Counted from the stretch's first letter, positions 33,120-42,120 are shown. The stretch: DNA of 64,000 bases from Poindextera sp041691315 (GCA_041691315.1 JBEPUW010000008.1:42586-106585), one strand, 5' to 3'. Translations and numbers: made by a program. Notes: generated from the letters alone by a model not told the origin.

Positions 33120-33677
33120 ATGGCGCCATCGGCCGCAACACCCGTGATGATGACGCGCTGGCCCAGACGCGCCAACAAGGCGCTCGGCGCGGTCCCGGTG
33201 CTGGCGGGCCTGATGATCCTGGCGACGGCCTCGACGGCCCGTCCCGTGGTTCTCTTCAACACAACGCCCAGCGAGCCCTTGGGCCTCTATCTTGTCTCGC
33301 TGGCGCCGGTGTCGGTCGGCCAGATCGCCGCCTTCCGCGCGCCTTCAGCAGCCTTTCCCTATGGCGACCTGCGTCTGGCCTATCTTCATCGCACCCCAAT
33401 GCTGAAGGCGATCGCGGCCGTGGCGGGCGACGATGTCTGCACCCTGGGAGGGCGGCTGCGCATCAACGGTCGCGACCGGGCTGCGATCGCCCAGAGAGAC
33501 AGCCGCGGCGTCGCGCTGCCGCATTGGCTCGGCTGCCGCCGGCTTGTCGGCGGCGAGGTCTTCGTGTTCTCGGACCGCGTGCCGAACAGTTTCGACAGCC
33601 GCTACTTCGGGCCCGTACCCAAGGCGGTGATGATCGGGGTCTACCGGCCCCTCTCAACTGGCCCCGGAGCCTCGTGA
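33120..33677 (+). CDS. traF: TraF-type conjugative signal peptidase (S26 family)
   Basis: A 185-residue membrane protease. After a TM segment (VPVLAGLMILATASTA) it has NTTPSEPLGLYLVSLAPVSV, where the Ser of the S-x-P-x-G-LY motif is the nucleophile. YLHRTPMLKAIAAVAGDDVC supplies the catalytic Lys, and SDRVPNSFDSRYFGPVPKAV completes the fold. TraF processes the TrbC pilin in P-type systems. It lies next to a cell wall hydrolase, with its stop overlapping that gene's start. Confidence 0.92.
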   Translation: MAPSAATPVMMTRWPRRANKALGAVPVLAGLMILATASTARPVVLFNTTPSEPLGLYLVSLAPVSVGQIAAFRAPSAAFPYGDLRLAYLHRTPMLKAIAAVAGDDVCTLGGRLRINGRDRAAIAQRDSRGVALPHWLGCRRLVGGEVFVFSDRVPNSFDSRYFGPVPKAVMIGVYRPLSTGPGAS

Positions 33678-34483
33678 TGGATCCTTCCGCGCTCGCCGGT
33701 CTGTGCGCCCTTCTGGCGCAAGGCAAGGCCGTTACGCCGCCGCCGCAGGGCCTGTCGTGCCCAGCCGCGGCGGCAGCGCCGCTCAGCGCGCGGGGTCCGG
33801 CGTCCGCGAGCCTGGCCGCTGGCGTGGCCTCGCCGGCCGCTCGAGACGGCATCGCTCGCGTCGCCTATGCGGAGGCAGGAAACCAGGGCGACTCCGGGCT
33901 GGCGGCCGTCGTCTATACGATCCTGAACCGGCTGCAGGATGGGCGCTGGGGCGATACGGTCGACGCCGTCTTGAACGCCCGCGCCCAGTTCGAGCCTGTG
34001 CTCCGGGTTGGCGGGGATTGGCGGGCCTTGCCGCCGGTCTCAGCGACCGCCCAGGCCCGCATCGACACCATCCTCAACCTGGCCCTGGAGGGCCGGCTCC
34101 CCGACCTGACAAACGGCGCGCGCTACTTCCAGAACCCGGTCATCGTCGCTAGCCGGGCGCGGACCGGCCAGGTCTCTGCGAGGCTGGTCAATTTCGGAGG
34201 CGCAACGCCGTCCGCCGTCATCGGGGCGCATAGCTTCTTCATCGGACCGGGGAGGGGAGGGCGCCCCGTGATCCTGGTCGCCGGTTCTCCGCCGCGCTCC
34301 GGGTCGGAGGCTTCAATGTTCATCGGCGAAAACCGCGCGGCCTCGTCCAGCAACGACGCAGGTGGCGTCGATCTGGCGCCAGAAACGGCCGCACCCATGC
34401 CGCCGCCGGTGGCGACGGTCGGCGACCCGTCGCAGGCCCTGTTCGTGTCTCGCGCGGGGCAGGTGAGCGCCAGCCGACCCTAG
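33677..34483 (+). CDS. Cell wall hydrolase (SleB/Hydrolase_2-like)
   Basis: A 268-residue protein. RDGIARVAYAEAGNQGDSGL and AAVVYTILNRL, then FEPVLR and GARYFQNP, match the SleB-type cell wall hydrolase domain, with the conserved Glu in YAEAGN and the N-R-L motif. It probably opens peptidoglycan locally for the mating channel. No convincing signal peptide is seen at the N-terminus. The ATG at 33677 overlaps the traF stop. The last 80 residues are low-complexity. It converges on the accessory mobilisation gene, overlapping it by 4 bases. Confidence 0.85.
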   Translation: MDPSALAGLCALLAQGKAVTPPPQGLSCPAAAAAPLSARGPASASLAAGVASPAARDGIARVAYAEAGNQGDSGLAAVVYTILNRLQDGRWGDTVDAVLNARAQFEPVLRVGGDWRALPPVSATAQARIDTILNLALEGRLPDLTNGARYFQNPVIVASRARTGQVSARLVNFGGATPSAVIGAHSFFIGPGRGGRPVILVAGSPPRSGSEASMFIGENRAASSSNDAGGVDLAPETAAPMPPPVATVGDPSQALFVSRAGQVSASRP

Positions 34484-35163
34484 GCCTGCAGCCGCCAGCT
34501 TTCGTCGAGGTCGGCATAGTCGGCATCGATCTCGGAGGGGCGCAGGACGGTCTCCTCCGCCATGGCTTCCTGCACCATGGCGTCGAAGTCAGGGGCCGCC
34601 GCGCCGGCCGTCCGGAGCGCCTCGGCAACGGTCTCATCCAGGTCCGCGCCGGGTCGCAGGGACAGGGGCGCGCCGCCCAGAAGCTCTCGCACGGTAAGGC
34701 GGTCGCGCACCGTGTCCACCCGCCGGTCAAGGATGTCCAACACTACGGTCAGCAGGCCAGGATCGCCTGCGGCCACCGCATCGATCAGCTCCGCCAAAAG
34801 CGCGCCGCCGATGATGATCTTGCCCCGTGTCTCGCGCTTGCGCCGGTCGATCGACCACAGCGCTTCGAGGCGTTCGACGCGGGCCTTCAACACGCCAAAC
34901 CGCTCGGCGTCATCGGTGATCGAGTCAAGCGGGCGGGTGTGGCGGCGGCCGTGAACACCGCCGCGTCCCTGCTCCCTGAGCGCGGTTTCCAGATCGGCCA
35001 GCCTGGCGGTCAGGCGCGCTTCATCGTCCAGGGTCTGGCGCGATCGACGGTCGTCCTCCCGGGCCTCCCACAACTCGCGCCGCCTCTGCTTCTGAGCCTC
35101 GCTGCGGGGTCGATATTGCGACGGCCGGGCATTGCGCCGGCGCTTGTCGGTCGAGGTCTCCAT
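34480..35163 (-). CDS. TraC/TraD-like accessory mobilisation protein
   Basis: A 227-residue highly charged protein. RRKRETRGKIIIGGALLAEL near the middle matches the short TraD/MobC-type motif (RKxxTRxKIxxGxLVxxA) that accompanies MobA/MobL relaxases. The N-terminal half is a basic coiled-coil-like stretch (SEAQKQRRRELWEAREDDRR). It is divergent from the relaxase across the candidate oriT, the usual arrangement in Q-type relaxosomes. It probably helps load the relaxase on oriT. Confidence 0.75.
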   Translation of the reverse strand: METSTDKRRRNARPSQYRPRSEAQKQRRRELWEAREDDRRSRQTLDDEARLTARLADLETALREQGRGGVHGRRHTRPLDSITDDAERFGVLKARVERLEALWSIDRRKRETRGKIIIGGALLAELIDAVAAGDPGLLTVVLDILDRRVDTVRDRLTVRELLGGAPLSLRPGADLDETVAEALRTAGAAAPDFDAMVQEAMAEETVLRPSEIDADYADLDESWRLQA

Positions 35164-35418
35164 TGCAGGAAAACACCTGTGATCCGTCTAACAGCAGTAT
35201 TCCTACACATATCCGGCTTATCGGTCTATGGTGGTCAGCAAGGCAAGTTGAGGACAATGGCGCATATACCGGTCGGTTGGGCTACGCCCACCGACCGCGC
35301 GGTCAGGCGGCGCCCGACACCCTCAATCCGCCCACGACAGCGCCGGCTGGTCGGATGAGCCAAGGGCAGAGCCCTTAGCGATCCCGCCGGCCACGGGCCG
35401 GAAGGAGAGGGTAGGGCA
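35164..35418. other. Candidate oriT / divergent promoter region
   Basis: This is the intergenic region between the accessory gene and the relaxase. At 35270-35297 there is a 12-bp stem with a single bulged T and a 3-nt loop (cggtcggttgggc, tac, gcccaccgaccg). A second hairpin is aagggc/gccctt around 35362-35376. A long imperfect hairpin beside a MobQ-type relaxase gene is what an oriT looks like, but I cannot point to a confident nic site. The 11-mer at 35165-35175 recurs before the trb operon. Confidence 0.5.
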
Positions 35419-36915
35419 GTGGCCTCGTTCCTGATGCAGGTGCAGACCATCCAGCGGGCAGCTGGCCGTTCGGCTGTCGCGGCGGCCGCCTATCGCTCGG
35501 GCCAGGCCTTGGTCGACGCACGGCTGGCGATGGAGTTCGACTTCGCCGGCAAGGCGGGCGTGGAACACAGCGAGGTCCTTGCGCCGGCCAATGCTCCGGC
35601 GGCCTTCCAGGATAGCGAGACGCTATGGAACGCCGCTGAGCGCGCAGAGGCGCGGAAGGACGCGGTGCCCGCCCGCGAACTGCTGCTGGCGCTACCGCAC
35701 GAGCTGGATTTCGAACAGCGCCGCGCGCTGGTGCGGGCCTTCGTGAGCGAGCAGATCACCGCCCGCGGGATGATCGCCGACATCGCCATGCACCGCCCCG
35801 GCAAGGAGGGCGACCAGCGCAACTTCCATGCCCACATCCTGGTGACGACCCGCGCCGTGACGCCGGAGGGTTTCGGTCCGAAAAACACCGACTGGCGCAC
35901 GCCGCAGCAGGTCCGCGAATGGCGCGCGGCCTGGGCCGACATGCAGAACGAACACCTGCGCCGCCACCTCGGTCCAACGGCGCCGCAGGTCTCCCATCTC
36001 AGCCTCGCCGAACAGGGCGTCGACCGCCAGCCAACCGCACACATGGGCCCCTCGGCGACGGCCATGGAGCGCCGCAGCCGGCGCACCGAGCGAGGCGAGC
36101 GCAACCGCGAGGTCGGGGTGCGCAATGACGCCGTGGGCCGCACCCGGCGGGACTATTCCGAGACGGCCGATCGGCTCGCCGCCGCCGCGCCGGCTGTCGA
36201 AACACCCATCGCCCGCCTGATCGCCGAAGCGCGCCAGGTCCGGGACGCCCTGATGGCTGAACGGGCCGCTTGGGACGCCCAGCAAAAGGCGCTGCAGGGC
36301 CCGCGGCCGCCGAGCGCCAGGCAGGTGGAGGCCGAGTTCCTCGCCGCGGACACGCGGGCCAGGGCGGCGGCGCGCAGCCGGCTGGCGAGCACCGAGGAGA
36401 GGGTGACGCGGACCCGCAATCGTCGCCTCGGTCTGGTGCGCTGGATACGTGACCCAGCGCGGATGATCTGGGCGAAACACGCCGAGCTCAATGCGCTCGC
36501 CAGGGCCCGCGCGGCCGTGCGAAAGGCGGAGCTGGCCTACGGGTTTCGGCATGCCTGGGTCCGCTCGCAGGCGGGCCAGGCCATGGTCGCTGCGCGCCGC
36601 CAGCCCGCTCTGGACAAGGCCGCTCAGGCATCGCGCCAGCAGCGCACCCTGGTGCGGAAGATCAAGCGCATGGATCGGCGGATCGAGGCGGCGACCCGGA
36701 CGCTGACGGACCTGGCCGTGGCGCAGGAGCTGGGCCAGCAGCGGCTGCGGGTGCCCGGGCATTCGCCGGACGCAACGCGGTTCATCCGCGACGTCGGCGT
36801 GCCGGCGCGACTGGCCATCGCCCGCTACCCCGCCCCGGCCCGCCGCGAGGCCATCGAGCGCCTCAACCGTGGTCAGGGCCGATCCGTCATCCGCAGCCTC
36901 TTTCCCGGCCGCTAG
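35419..36915 (+). CDS. traA: MobA/MobL (MOBQ) relaxase
   Basis: A 498-residue relaxase starting with GTG after GGAGAGGG. Catalytic features are Tyr25 in VAAAAYRSGQAL and the metal-binding RNFHAHILVTTR with His137 and His139. Further family blocks are FGPKNTDWRTPQQVREWRAA and HLSLAEQGVDRQPTAHMGPS. The C-terminal half is a basic helical region with no helicase motifs, so it is shorter than the TraA nickase-helicases of Agrobacterium. It should nick oriT and pilot the strand through the Trb channel. Confidence 0.93.
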   Translation: MASFLMQVQTIQRAAGRSAVAAAAYRSGQALVDARLAMEFDFAGKAGVEHSEVLAPANAPAAFQDSETLWNAAERAEARKDAVPARELLLALPHELDFEQRRALVRAFVSEQITARGMIADIAMHRPGKEGDQRNFHAHILVTTRAVTPEGFGPKNTDWRTPQQVREWRAAWADMQNEHLRRHLGPTAPQVSHLSLAEQGVDRQPTAHMGPSATAMERRSRRTERGERNREVGVRNDAVGRTRRDYSETADRLAAAAPAVETPIARLIAEARQVRDALMAERAAWDAQQKALQGPRPPSARQVEAEFLAADTRARAAARSRLASTEERVTRTRNRRLGLVRWIRDPARMIWAKHAELNALARARAAVRKAELAYGFRHAWVRSQAGQAMVAARRQPALDKAAQASRQQRTLVRKIKRMDRRIEAATRTLTDLAVAQELGQQRLRVPGHSPDATRFIRDVGVPARLAIARYPAPARREAIERLNRGQGRSVIRSLFPGR

Positions 36916-36924
36916 GAGCCCGTC

Positions 36925-38901
36925 ATGACCTTTGCCAAGCGCGCGCGGATCATCTTCCCCCTGGCGGTGCTCGCCCTCCTGGCGGGCCTCGCCGTCGCCA
37001 CCCAGGACGCTGCCGGCGCCTTCCACTATCCGCGGGAGTTCGGCCGTGGCCTGGCCGACGTCGGGCCGGTCAGGATCTATTCGCCTTGGGCCTTCGCCGG
37101 CTGGTATCTCCGCTACGAACGCAGCTACCCGAAGGTCTTCGACGAGGCGAGCCTGTGGGGCCTGCTGGCGGCCTTCCTGCCGGTGATGATCGCCATCGGC
37201 GCCGCCCGCCGCTTCCGCCGAGCGCCGCCGGCCTTTGGCGCCGGGGCCTGGGCTCAGCAGGTTGATGTGAAGCGCGCCCGACTGATCGACCCGAAGGGCG
37301 CGATCAGCGGCCGGGTCCTCGGGCGGTTCGCCGGCCGCTACCTGACCTATGCCGGCATCGAACACGCCATCATCGTCGGGGCGTCGCGAAGCGGGAAGGG
37401 CGCCGGTCATGTGGTGCCCACCCTGGTCGCCTGGCCGCAGAGCGTCTTCGTCTACGACCGCAAGGGCGAGCTCTGGCACATCACGGCAGACCATCGAAAG
37501 CGGTTCAGCCACGTCTTCTATTTCGCGCCGACCGACCCCAACACCGTGCGCTGGAATCCCCTGTTCGAGGTCCGCAAAGGCGTGATGGAGATCGCCGACA
37601 TCCAGAACGTGGTCGGCATCCTGGTCGACCCGCTGGGGCGCAAGGCCGGCGACCTGAACTTCTGGGATCAGAGCGCGATGGACTTCTTCACCGCCGTGAT
37701 CCTGCACGTGCTCTACAGCGAGGCGGACGAGAAGAAGAACCTCGCCCAGGTCCGCCGATTGCTGATCAACATCGAGCCGACCCTGCACGCGATGATGAAC
37801 ACCCATCACCGCCTGAAACCCGACCTGCAGGCCCGCGACGGGCTGGCGCGGGACGACCGGGGCGAACCGGTCCCGGAGATCCATCCCGAGGTCCTGCTGG
37901 GCGCCATGGCGCTCGACAGCATGGACGAGCGGGTAAAGTCCAACGTGCTGGCCACCTGCCGGGCGGCGCTGAACCTCTGGGCCGACCCGATGGTGGAATA
38001 CGCCACCAGCTGGTCGGACTTCTCGATCGGCGACCTGGTCTGCGCCGAGGCGCCGGTGAGCTTCTACATTATCACGCCGCAGGCCCATGCCGACCGGCTG
38101 GCCTTCCTGGTCCGGGTCTTCACCCGTCAGACCATCAACAGCCTGATGGAAAGCGAGCACGTCGACAGCCGCAGACGGCGCAAACGCCATCGGCTGCTGA
38201 TGATGCTGGACGAGTTTCCAAAGCTGGGCGCGCTGCCGTTCCTGGAGAACGCCATGGGCGAAATGGCCGGGTACGGCATCACCGCCCACCTGATCTGCCA
38301 GAGCTTCAACGACGTGTTCTCGAAGTACGGCGACAAGACCCCGCTGTTCGACAACATGCACATCACCGCGGCCTTCGCGACCTCGGAGCCGACCAGCATC
38401 GAGAAGGTCACGCGGCGGGCGGGAAAGGCGCTGGAACTGCGCGACAGCTATAGCGATCCGCGCAGCCTGTTCAGCAAGGCGCACCGCTCGACCTCCCAGT
38501 CGGAGCAGCAGCGCTACATCCTCTCCGAGGAGGACGTGCGCGGCCTCGCCGACGACAAGCAGTTCCTGTTCGTCAACAACACCAAGCCGATCCTGGCGGA
38601 CAAGATCCGCTACTACGAGGAGCCGTTCTTCAAGGCGCGGACAGGCGACTATTTCCACGGCGTCCCGGCCGCCTACGAACAGAAGCCCGGCCACGCCGAC
38701 CTGCCAGGTCCGGCGCACATCGACTGGTTGGGGGTTCGCGCCGTCGGCGCCGCGCCCGCGCCGTTCCAGGGGGTCAGGACGCCTCGCCCGACGCGCGCTG
38801 GAGGGGAGACGGCCCCCGAGGCGATCGACCCGGACGACTACCTGACCCCTCTGTCTGTGCATCATCTGCAAGCTCACGCCCTCGACGACGGCCTGGCGTA
38901 G
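36925..38901 (+). CDS. traG: TraG/VirD4 coupling ATPase
   Basis: A 658-residue type IV coupling protein. Two N-terminal TM segments (IIFPLAVLALLAGLAVA and LWGLLAAFLPVMIAIGAA) come first. Walker A GASRSGKGAG is at residues 152-161, Walker B LLMMLDEFPKLG near 424-435, and further TraG motifs are WDQSAMDFFTAVILHVLYSE and HLICQSFNDVFSKYG. It connects the relaxosome to the mating pore. It lies 9 bases after the relaxase gene, with GGAG upstream. Confidence 0.96.
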   Translation: MTFAKRARIIFPLAVLALLAGLAVATQDAAGAFHYPREFGRGLADVGPVRIYSPWAFAGWYLRYERSYPKVFDEASLWGLLAAFLPVMIAIGAARRFRRAPPAFGAGAWAQQVDVKRARLIDPKGAISGRVLGRFAGRYLTYAGIEHAIIVGASRSGKGAGHVVPTLVAWPQSVFVYDRKGELWHITADHRKRFSHVFYFAPTDPNTVRWNPLFEVRKGVMEIADIQNVVGILVDPLGRKAGDLNFWDQSAMDFFTAVILHVLYSEADEKKNLAQVRRLLINIEPTLHAMMNTHHRLKPDLQARDGLARDDRGEPVPEIHPEVLLGAMALDSMDERVKSNVLATCRAALNLWADPMVEYATSWSDFSIGDLVCAEAPVSFYIITPQAHADRLAFLVRVFTRQTINSLMESEHVDSRRRRKRHRLLMMLDEFPKLGALPFLENAMGEMAGYGITAHLICQSFNDVFSKYGDKTPLFDNMHITAAFATSEPTSIEKVTRRAGKALELRDSYSDPRSLFSKAHRSTSQSEQQRYILSEEDVRGLADDKQFLFVNNTKPILADKIRYYEEPFFKARTGDYFHGVPAAYEQKPGHADLPGPAHIDWLGVRAVGAAPAPFQGVRTPRPTRAGGETAPEAIDPDDYLTPLSVHHLQAHALDDGLA

Positions 38902-38910
38902 GACCGGGGC

Positions 38911-39879
38911 ATGGCTCAGACCAATTCCATCGTCAGTGACCGCAAGGTGGCCGCGCTGCGCCAGGCCATGGGCCCGGTGATCGCTAAGGCCCTGGCCGAC
39001 CGCCTGGTGGTCGAGGTGATGGTCAATCCCGATGGCAAGATCTGGATCGACAAGATCGGCGAGGGCCGGTCGTTCACCGGCGAAAAGCTTGCCCACGACG
39101 ACGCAGACCGCATCCTTCGTCTACTGGCCGATCACGTCGGCGAGGTGGTCACGCGCGACCGGCCGCGGATCAGCGCGACCCTGCCGGTCACCGGCGAGCG
39201 GTTCCAGGGGGCTTTCATGCCGATCGTGGCCAGCCCAGCCTTCGCCATCCGTAAGCGGCCCGAAGTGGTCTTCAGCCTCGATGACTATGTCGAGCGCGGA
39301 TTCATGACGCCGGCGATGGCGGCGGCGCTACGGGTGGCGGCTGAGACGCGGCAGAATCTCCTGATCGCCGGCGGTACGGGGTCAGGCAAGACCACCCTGG
39401 CCAACGCCATCCTCGCGGAGCCGGCCTTCGCCGCGGACCGTGTCGTGCTCATCGAGGACACCGCCGAACTGCAGTGCGCCGCCGAGGACAAGATCGAGAT
39501 GTTGACCAAGCGAACGGAGCCGGCGGTGACGATGACCGATCTCGTGCGCGACACCCTGCGGCTACGTCCCGACCGGATCATCATCGGCGAGGTGCGCGAC
39601 GGATCGGCGCTGGATCTCCTGAAGGCCTGGAACACCGGCCACCCTGGCGGGCTCGCCACCATCCATGCCAACAGCGCGGCCGAGGCGCTGACCCGACTGG
39701 AGGACCTGATCGGCGAGGTGACCCAGCGCGTGCCCCATCGTGCCATCGTCCAGGCGATCAACATGGTCGTGTTCATCGAGCGAACTGCGACGGGCCGCCT
39801 GGTTGGCGACGTCAGCCGGGTCGTGGGGCGCAAAGATGAGGCCTACGTCCTGGAGCCCGTCGAAACGCAGGCGCGGTAG
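38911..39879 (+). CDS. trbB: TrbB/VirB11-type secretion ATPase
   Basis: A 322-residue hexameric ATPase. The N-terminal domain ends near RPEVVFSLDDYVERG. Walker A GGTGSGKTT starts at residue 154. The Asp box VLIEDTAELQC and Walker B region LRLRPDRIIIGEVRDGSALD follow, with the His box HPGGLATIHANSAAEAL. In RP4-type operons trbB starts the trb cluster. Here it is 25 kb away, behind traG, so the mating-pore genes are split in two operons. Confidence 0.96.
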   Translation: MAQTNSIVSDRKVAALRQAMGPVIAKALADRLVVEVMVNPDGKIWIDKIGEGRSFTGEKLAHDDADRILRLLADHVGEVVTRDRPRISATLPVTGERFQGAFMPIVASPAFAIRKRPEVVFSLDDYVERGFMTPAMAAALRVAAETRQNLLIAGGTGSGKTTLANAILAEPAFAADRVVLIEDTAELQCAAEDKIEMLTKRTEPAVTMTDLVRDTLRLRPDRIIIGEVRDGSALDLLKAWNTGHPGGLATIHANSAAEALTRLEDLIGEVTQRVPHRAIVQAINMVVFIERTATGRLVGDVSRVVGRKDEAYVLEPVETQAR

Positions 39880-39880
39880 T

Positions 39881-40102
39881 TCACTTCACCTCTTCAGGTT
39901 TGCGCAACAGCTCAGCCGCATCGACACCAAGCTCCTTTGCCAGGCGATCCACGAGGTCGATGCCGGCGGCATAAAGCGAGCGTTCGAGCGAGCTGACGTA
40001 GGTGCGATCAATGCCTGAGCGATGCGCGAGTTCTTCCTGCGACAGGCCTCTTTCCGCCCGCAGCCGCTTCAGATTGAACGCCAGAATCTCTCGAATCTCC
40101 AT
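39881..40102 (-). CDS. XRE-family HTH regulator
   Basis: A 73-residue Cro/C1-type protein: LKRLRAERGLSQEELAHRSG, then IDRTYVSSLERSLYAAGIDL and LAKELGVDAAELL. It consists only of the HTH domain. The ATG at 40102 is preferred over an upstream TTG. Two direct repeats lie just upstream of its start and are likely its operator, so it may repress itself and the divergent small gene at 40186. Such proteins often control restriction or cargo genes. Confidence 0.9.
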   Translation of the reverse strand: MEIREILAFNLKRLRAERGLSQEELAHRSGIDRTYVSSLERSLYAAGIDLVDRLAKELGVDAAELLRKPEEVK

Positions 40103-40123
40103 CGCCAAGAGAGCACGGCGTTG

Positions 40124-40150
40124 TGGAGTATTTCACCACGGAGTATTCCA
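40124..40150. promoter_or_regulatory. Probable XRE operator (two direct repeats)
   Basis: tggagtattt at 40124 and cggagtattc at 40139 are near-identical decamers 15 bases apart in the divergent promoter region. The spacing of about one and a half helical turns suits binding of a small XRE dimer pair. Confidence 0.5.
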
Positions 40151-40185
40151 TTCATCCAGGGTTCGGCTGAGAGGCGTTACCAGCG

Positions 40186-40401
40186 GTGGAGGACACGGAC
40201 GAACGGCACGATCTCGCTGGGGCCCAAGGCAAGCTGGTGGTGTTTCTCGCCGCCCTGCTGCAGCGATCCAACATCGTGTCCACTGCCGAGTTCGGCCAGC
40301 TGCTGGCGGTTTTCGCTGACACGGTGGCGGAGGCCGACGCGGGAGAGGGCGCGATCTTGTCCTGCTGGGCGACGGCCGTGAACGCCATGACGCCGCACTG
40401 A
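40186..40401 (+). CDS. Small hypothetical protein, 71 aa
   Basis: A protein with one helical hydrophobic stretch (KLVVFLAALLQRSNIV), then STAEFGQLLAVFADTVAEAD and CWATAVNA. It starts with GTG at 40186. No family is recognised, though the sequence looks like a genuine compact helical protein. It is divergent from the XRE gene and lies at the left edge of the defence cargo. Confidence 0.55.
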   Translation: MEDTDERHDLAGAQGKLVVFLAALLQRSNIVSTAEFGQLLAVFADTVAEADAGEGAILSCWATAVNAMTPH

Positions 40402-40423
40402 CATCGCGCTGGCGACATCGCTG

Positions 40424-41437
40424 TCAGGCCCCGGCGTTGATCCGGTTCTGAAGATCGCCGCACCGGGCCATAAGCGCCTCGAATGCCTCGGGGGCGCCCT
40501 CAAGATATCCTGCCTCGATCATCGCCGCGTAGTCCGCCTGCAGGAGATCGCGGGCTTCTCCCTGCGGGACCAGCTGGAGGTGTCCGCTGACCGCAGCGTG
40601 GTAGTCGACCGGCGCCGCGTTGGCGTCCTTTGCCGGAAAGAACTTTGATTTGTGGTCGGCGACCGCCTTGGCCAGGTCCCGATCGGCTATCGCGGCGGCT
40701 GCGAAGCCAGCTTCGTCCAGACGAATGAGATCGTGCCAGTGGCGGGCGAAGCCCATCGCGCCCCGCAGTTTGCCTTCAAGACAATAGACGTGCGCCAGGG
40801 TGGCCTTCTCCCAGAAGGTCCGTTCGGCGCGCATGACTCTTGGCGTTGCGGCGGGAAAGCCAAGCTCGGGGAAGGCAGGGGCGAGATCGCAGGAGACAGC
40901 TCGCGGAGCGGCCGGTTCCCCTGTCGACCGGGCGCCGAACTCGAGTTTCACCCGAGGGCTGACGTAGGCCGGATACTCAGCCGCAGCTTCGTAGACGACG
41001 AAGAGGTTCTCGTCTTCGCGTTCGACCGTCGCCTGCAGTCCGGCCGAGGCGATCTGCGCTTCGAGGTAGGGTTGGATTTCCCTCTCAAGGAGCCGGGGCA
41101 GCAGCTTCTCGCGGATCCTGCGCCCCAGCGATTTTGCCTCAGCGTCGGTCAAGGCCTCCGGGTGGCCCGCTTGCTCGTCCGCCAGCTTGCGGATGTCGTA
41201 GGTGAGGTCGACGTCCTCGGAAAATCGCTGGATGACGCCGTAGGCTTTGGACAGAGACGTGCCGCCCTTGAAGACGAGGTCGTCAGCGAAGGGGGCCGCG
41301 AAGAGCGTCTGCAGGGTCCAGACGACCCAGACGTCCTTCTCCAGGAGGGCGGTCGATCGGGTCAGCCCCCGGTCGAAGGCGGATTCGAGGACCTCGCGGC
41401 GGCCTTCCAGCGTCAGGCTGAGGAACGGATCAGCCAT
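40424..41437 (-). CDS. abiEii: AbiEii-type nucleotidyltransferase toxin
   Basis: A 337-residue member of the AbiEii/AbiGii family. FLSLTLEGRREVLESAFDRG leads into KDVWVVWTLQTLF and DLVFKGGTSLSKAYGVIQRF, the GGTSLSK nucleotidyltransferase signature. SEDVDLTYDI supplies the catalytic acidic pair. The C-terminal half contains RTFWEKATLAHVYCLEGKL, also conserved. AbiEii toxins modify RNA/tRNA and cause abortive infection. The antitoxin gene lies upstream and overlaps by 8 bases. Confidence 0.93.
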   Translation of the reverse strand: MADPFLSLTLEGRREVLESAFDRGLTRSTALLEKDVWVVWTLQTLFAAPFADDLVFKGGTSLSKAYGVIQRFSEDVDLTYDIRKLADEQAGHPEALTDAEAKSLGRRIREKLLPRLLEREIQPYLEAQIASAGLQATVEREDENLFVVYEAAAEYPAYVSPRVKLEFGARSTGEPAAPRAVSCDLAPAFPELGFPAATPRVMRAERTFWEKATLAHVYCLEGKLRGAMGFARHWHDLIRLDEAGFAAAAIADRDLAKAVADHKSKFFPAKDANAAPVDYHAAVSGHLQLVPQGEARDLLQADYAAMIEAGYLEGAPEAFEALMARCGDLQNRINAGA

Positions 41438-42023
41438 GCGCGAGACTCGACACCTCCTGGGCTAGCCAAGTTGGCAGCCGCCCACGCAGCTCCAGCAGGC
41501 TTTGCTGTTCGGCCGGCTTCAGTCGGTGTCGCAGGGCGTTGATCGTCTCGTGCGCCCGATCCTTCCCGACCCATGAGACAGCGCGCAGGGCGTCGCCTGC
41601 GGCTTGGCCAGGGAGCAGCAACTGCCACTCCGGCGCATGACGTAGCTCGACCAACTGGCCACCCACCTTCATCTTTCGGCTCCGGCCCGAGGTCAGGTAG
41701 ATTGCGCGGAGTGGCGTCTGGGTGGTGAGCCCAAGCGCGTTAGCGGCGACGGCGCCGTGCACGGCGATGACCTCGCCGGTGGCGTTGGCGAGAGCGCTGA
41801 TCACCTTGCCCGGTGATGGGGTGCGAGGACCGAAGCGCCCGGCGGTCGGCCGGATATAGAGGCCTCGGCTGATGCGCGACACCGCACCGGTTCGCTGCAA
41901 ACGGGCCAGCGCCTGATCGACGCCCGCGCGCGAGCCCAGGTGCAACAGCTCCTTGGCCCGAAAGGCGGCGCCTTCAGGCAGGGTGGCGGTCTGCGCCAGA
42001 ATCTGTTCGGCGAGTGGTTGCAT
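41430..42023 (-). CDS. abiEi: AbiEi-type antitoxin (DUF6088)
   Basis: A 197-residue antitoxin. The N-terminal winged-helix domain has FRAKELLHLGSRAGVDQALA, RLQRTGAVSRISRGLYIRP, followed by the AbiEi body: NATGEVIAVHGAVAANALGL and TPLRAIYLTSGRSRKMKVGG. It represses its own operon and neutralises AbiEii. An inverted repeat directly upstream fits autoregulation. Confidence 0.92.
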   Translation of the reverse strand: MQPLAEQILAQTATLPEGAAFRAKELLHLGSRAGVDQALARLQRTGAVSRISRGLYIRPTAGRFGPRTPSPGKVISALANATGEVIAVHGAVAANALGLTTQTPLRAIYLTSGRSRKMKVGGQLVELRHAPEWQLLLPGQAAGDALRAVSWVGKDRAHETINALRHRLKPAEQQSLLELRGRLPTWLAQEVSSLAHG

Positions 42024-42034
42024 GGTGATCTCTC

Positions 42035-42062
42035 TGTCAGGAATATAAGAAAACTTCTGACA
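42035..42062 (-). promoter_or_regulatory. Inverted repeat in the abiE promoter
   Basis: tgtcag (42035-42040) and ctgaca (42057-42062) form an inverted repeat around an AT-rich centre, 12 bases before the abiEi start. AbiEi proteins are known to bind inverted repeats in their own promoters, so this is the likely operator. Confidence 0.6.
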
Positions 42063-42120
42063 AGATGCAAATGACGTCGAATGGTTACCTTCGCGGCGAG
42101 GTCACCCAGGTCGTCTAGGT

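Noticed and set aside
35692..39096. 1134-codon open frame on the minus strand
   Set aside because: It lies antisense to the relaxase, traG and trbB, all of which have clear motifs. The translation is Arg/Gly/Val-rich without domains, the usual shadow of GC-rich coding DNA.
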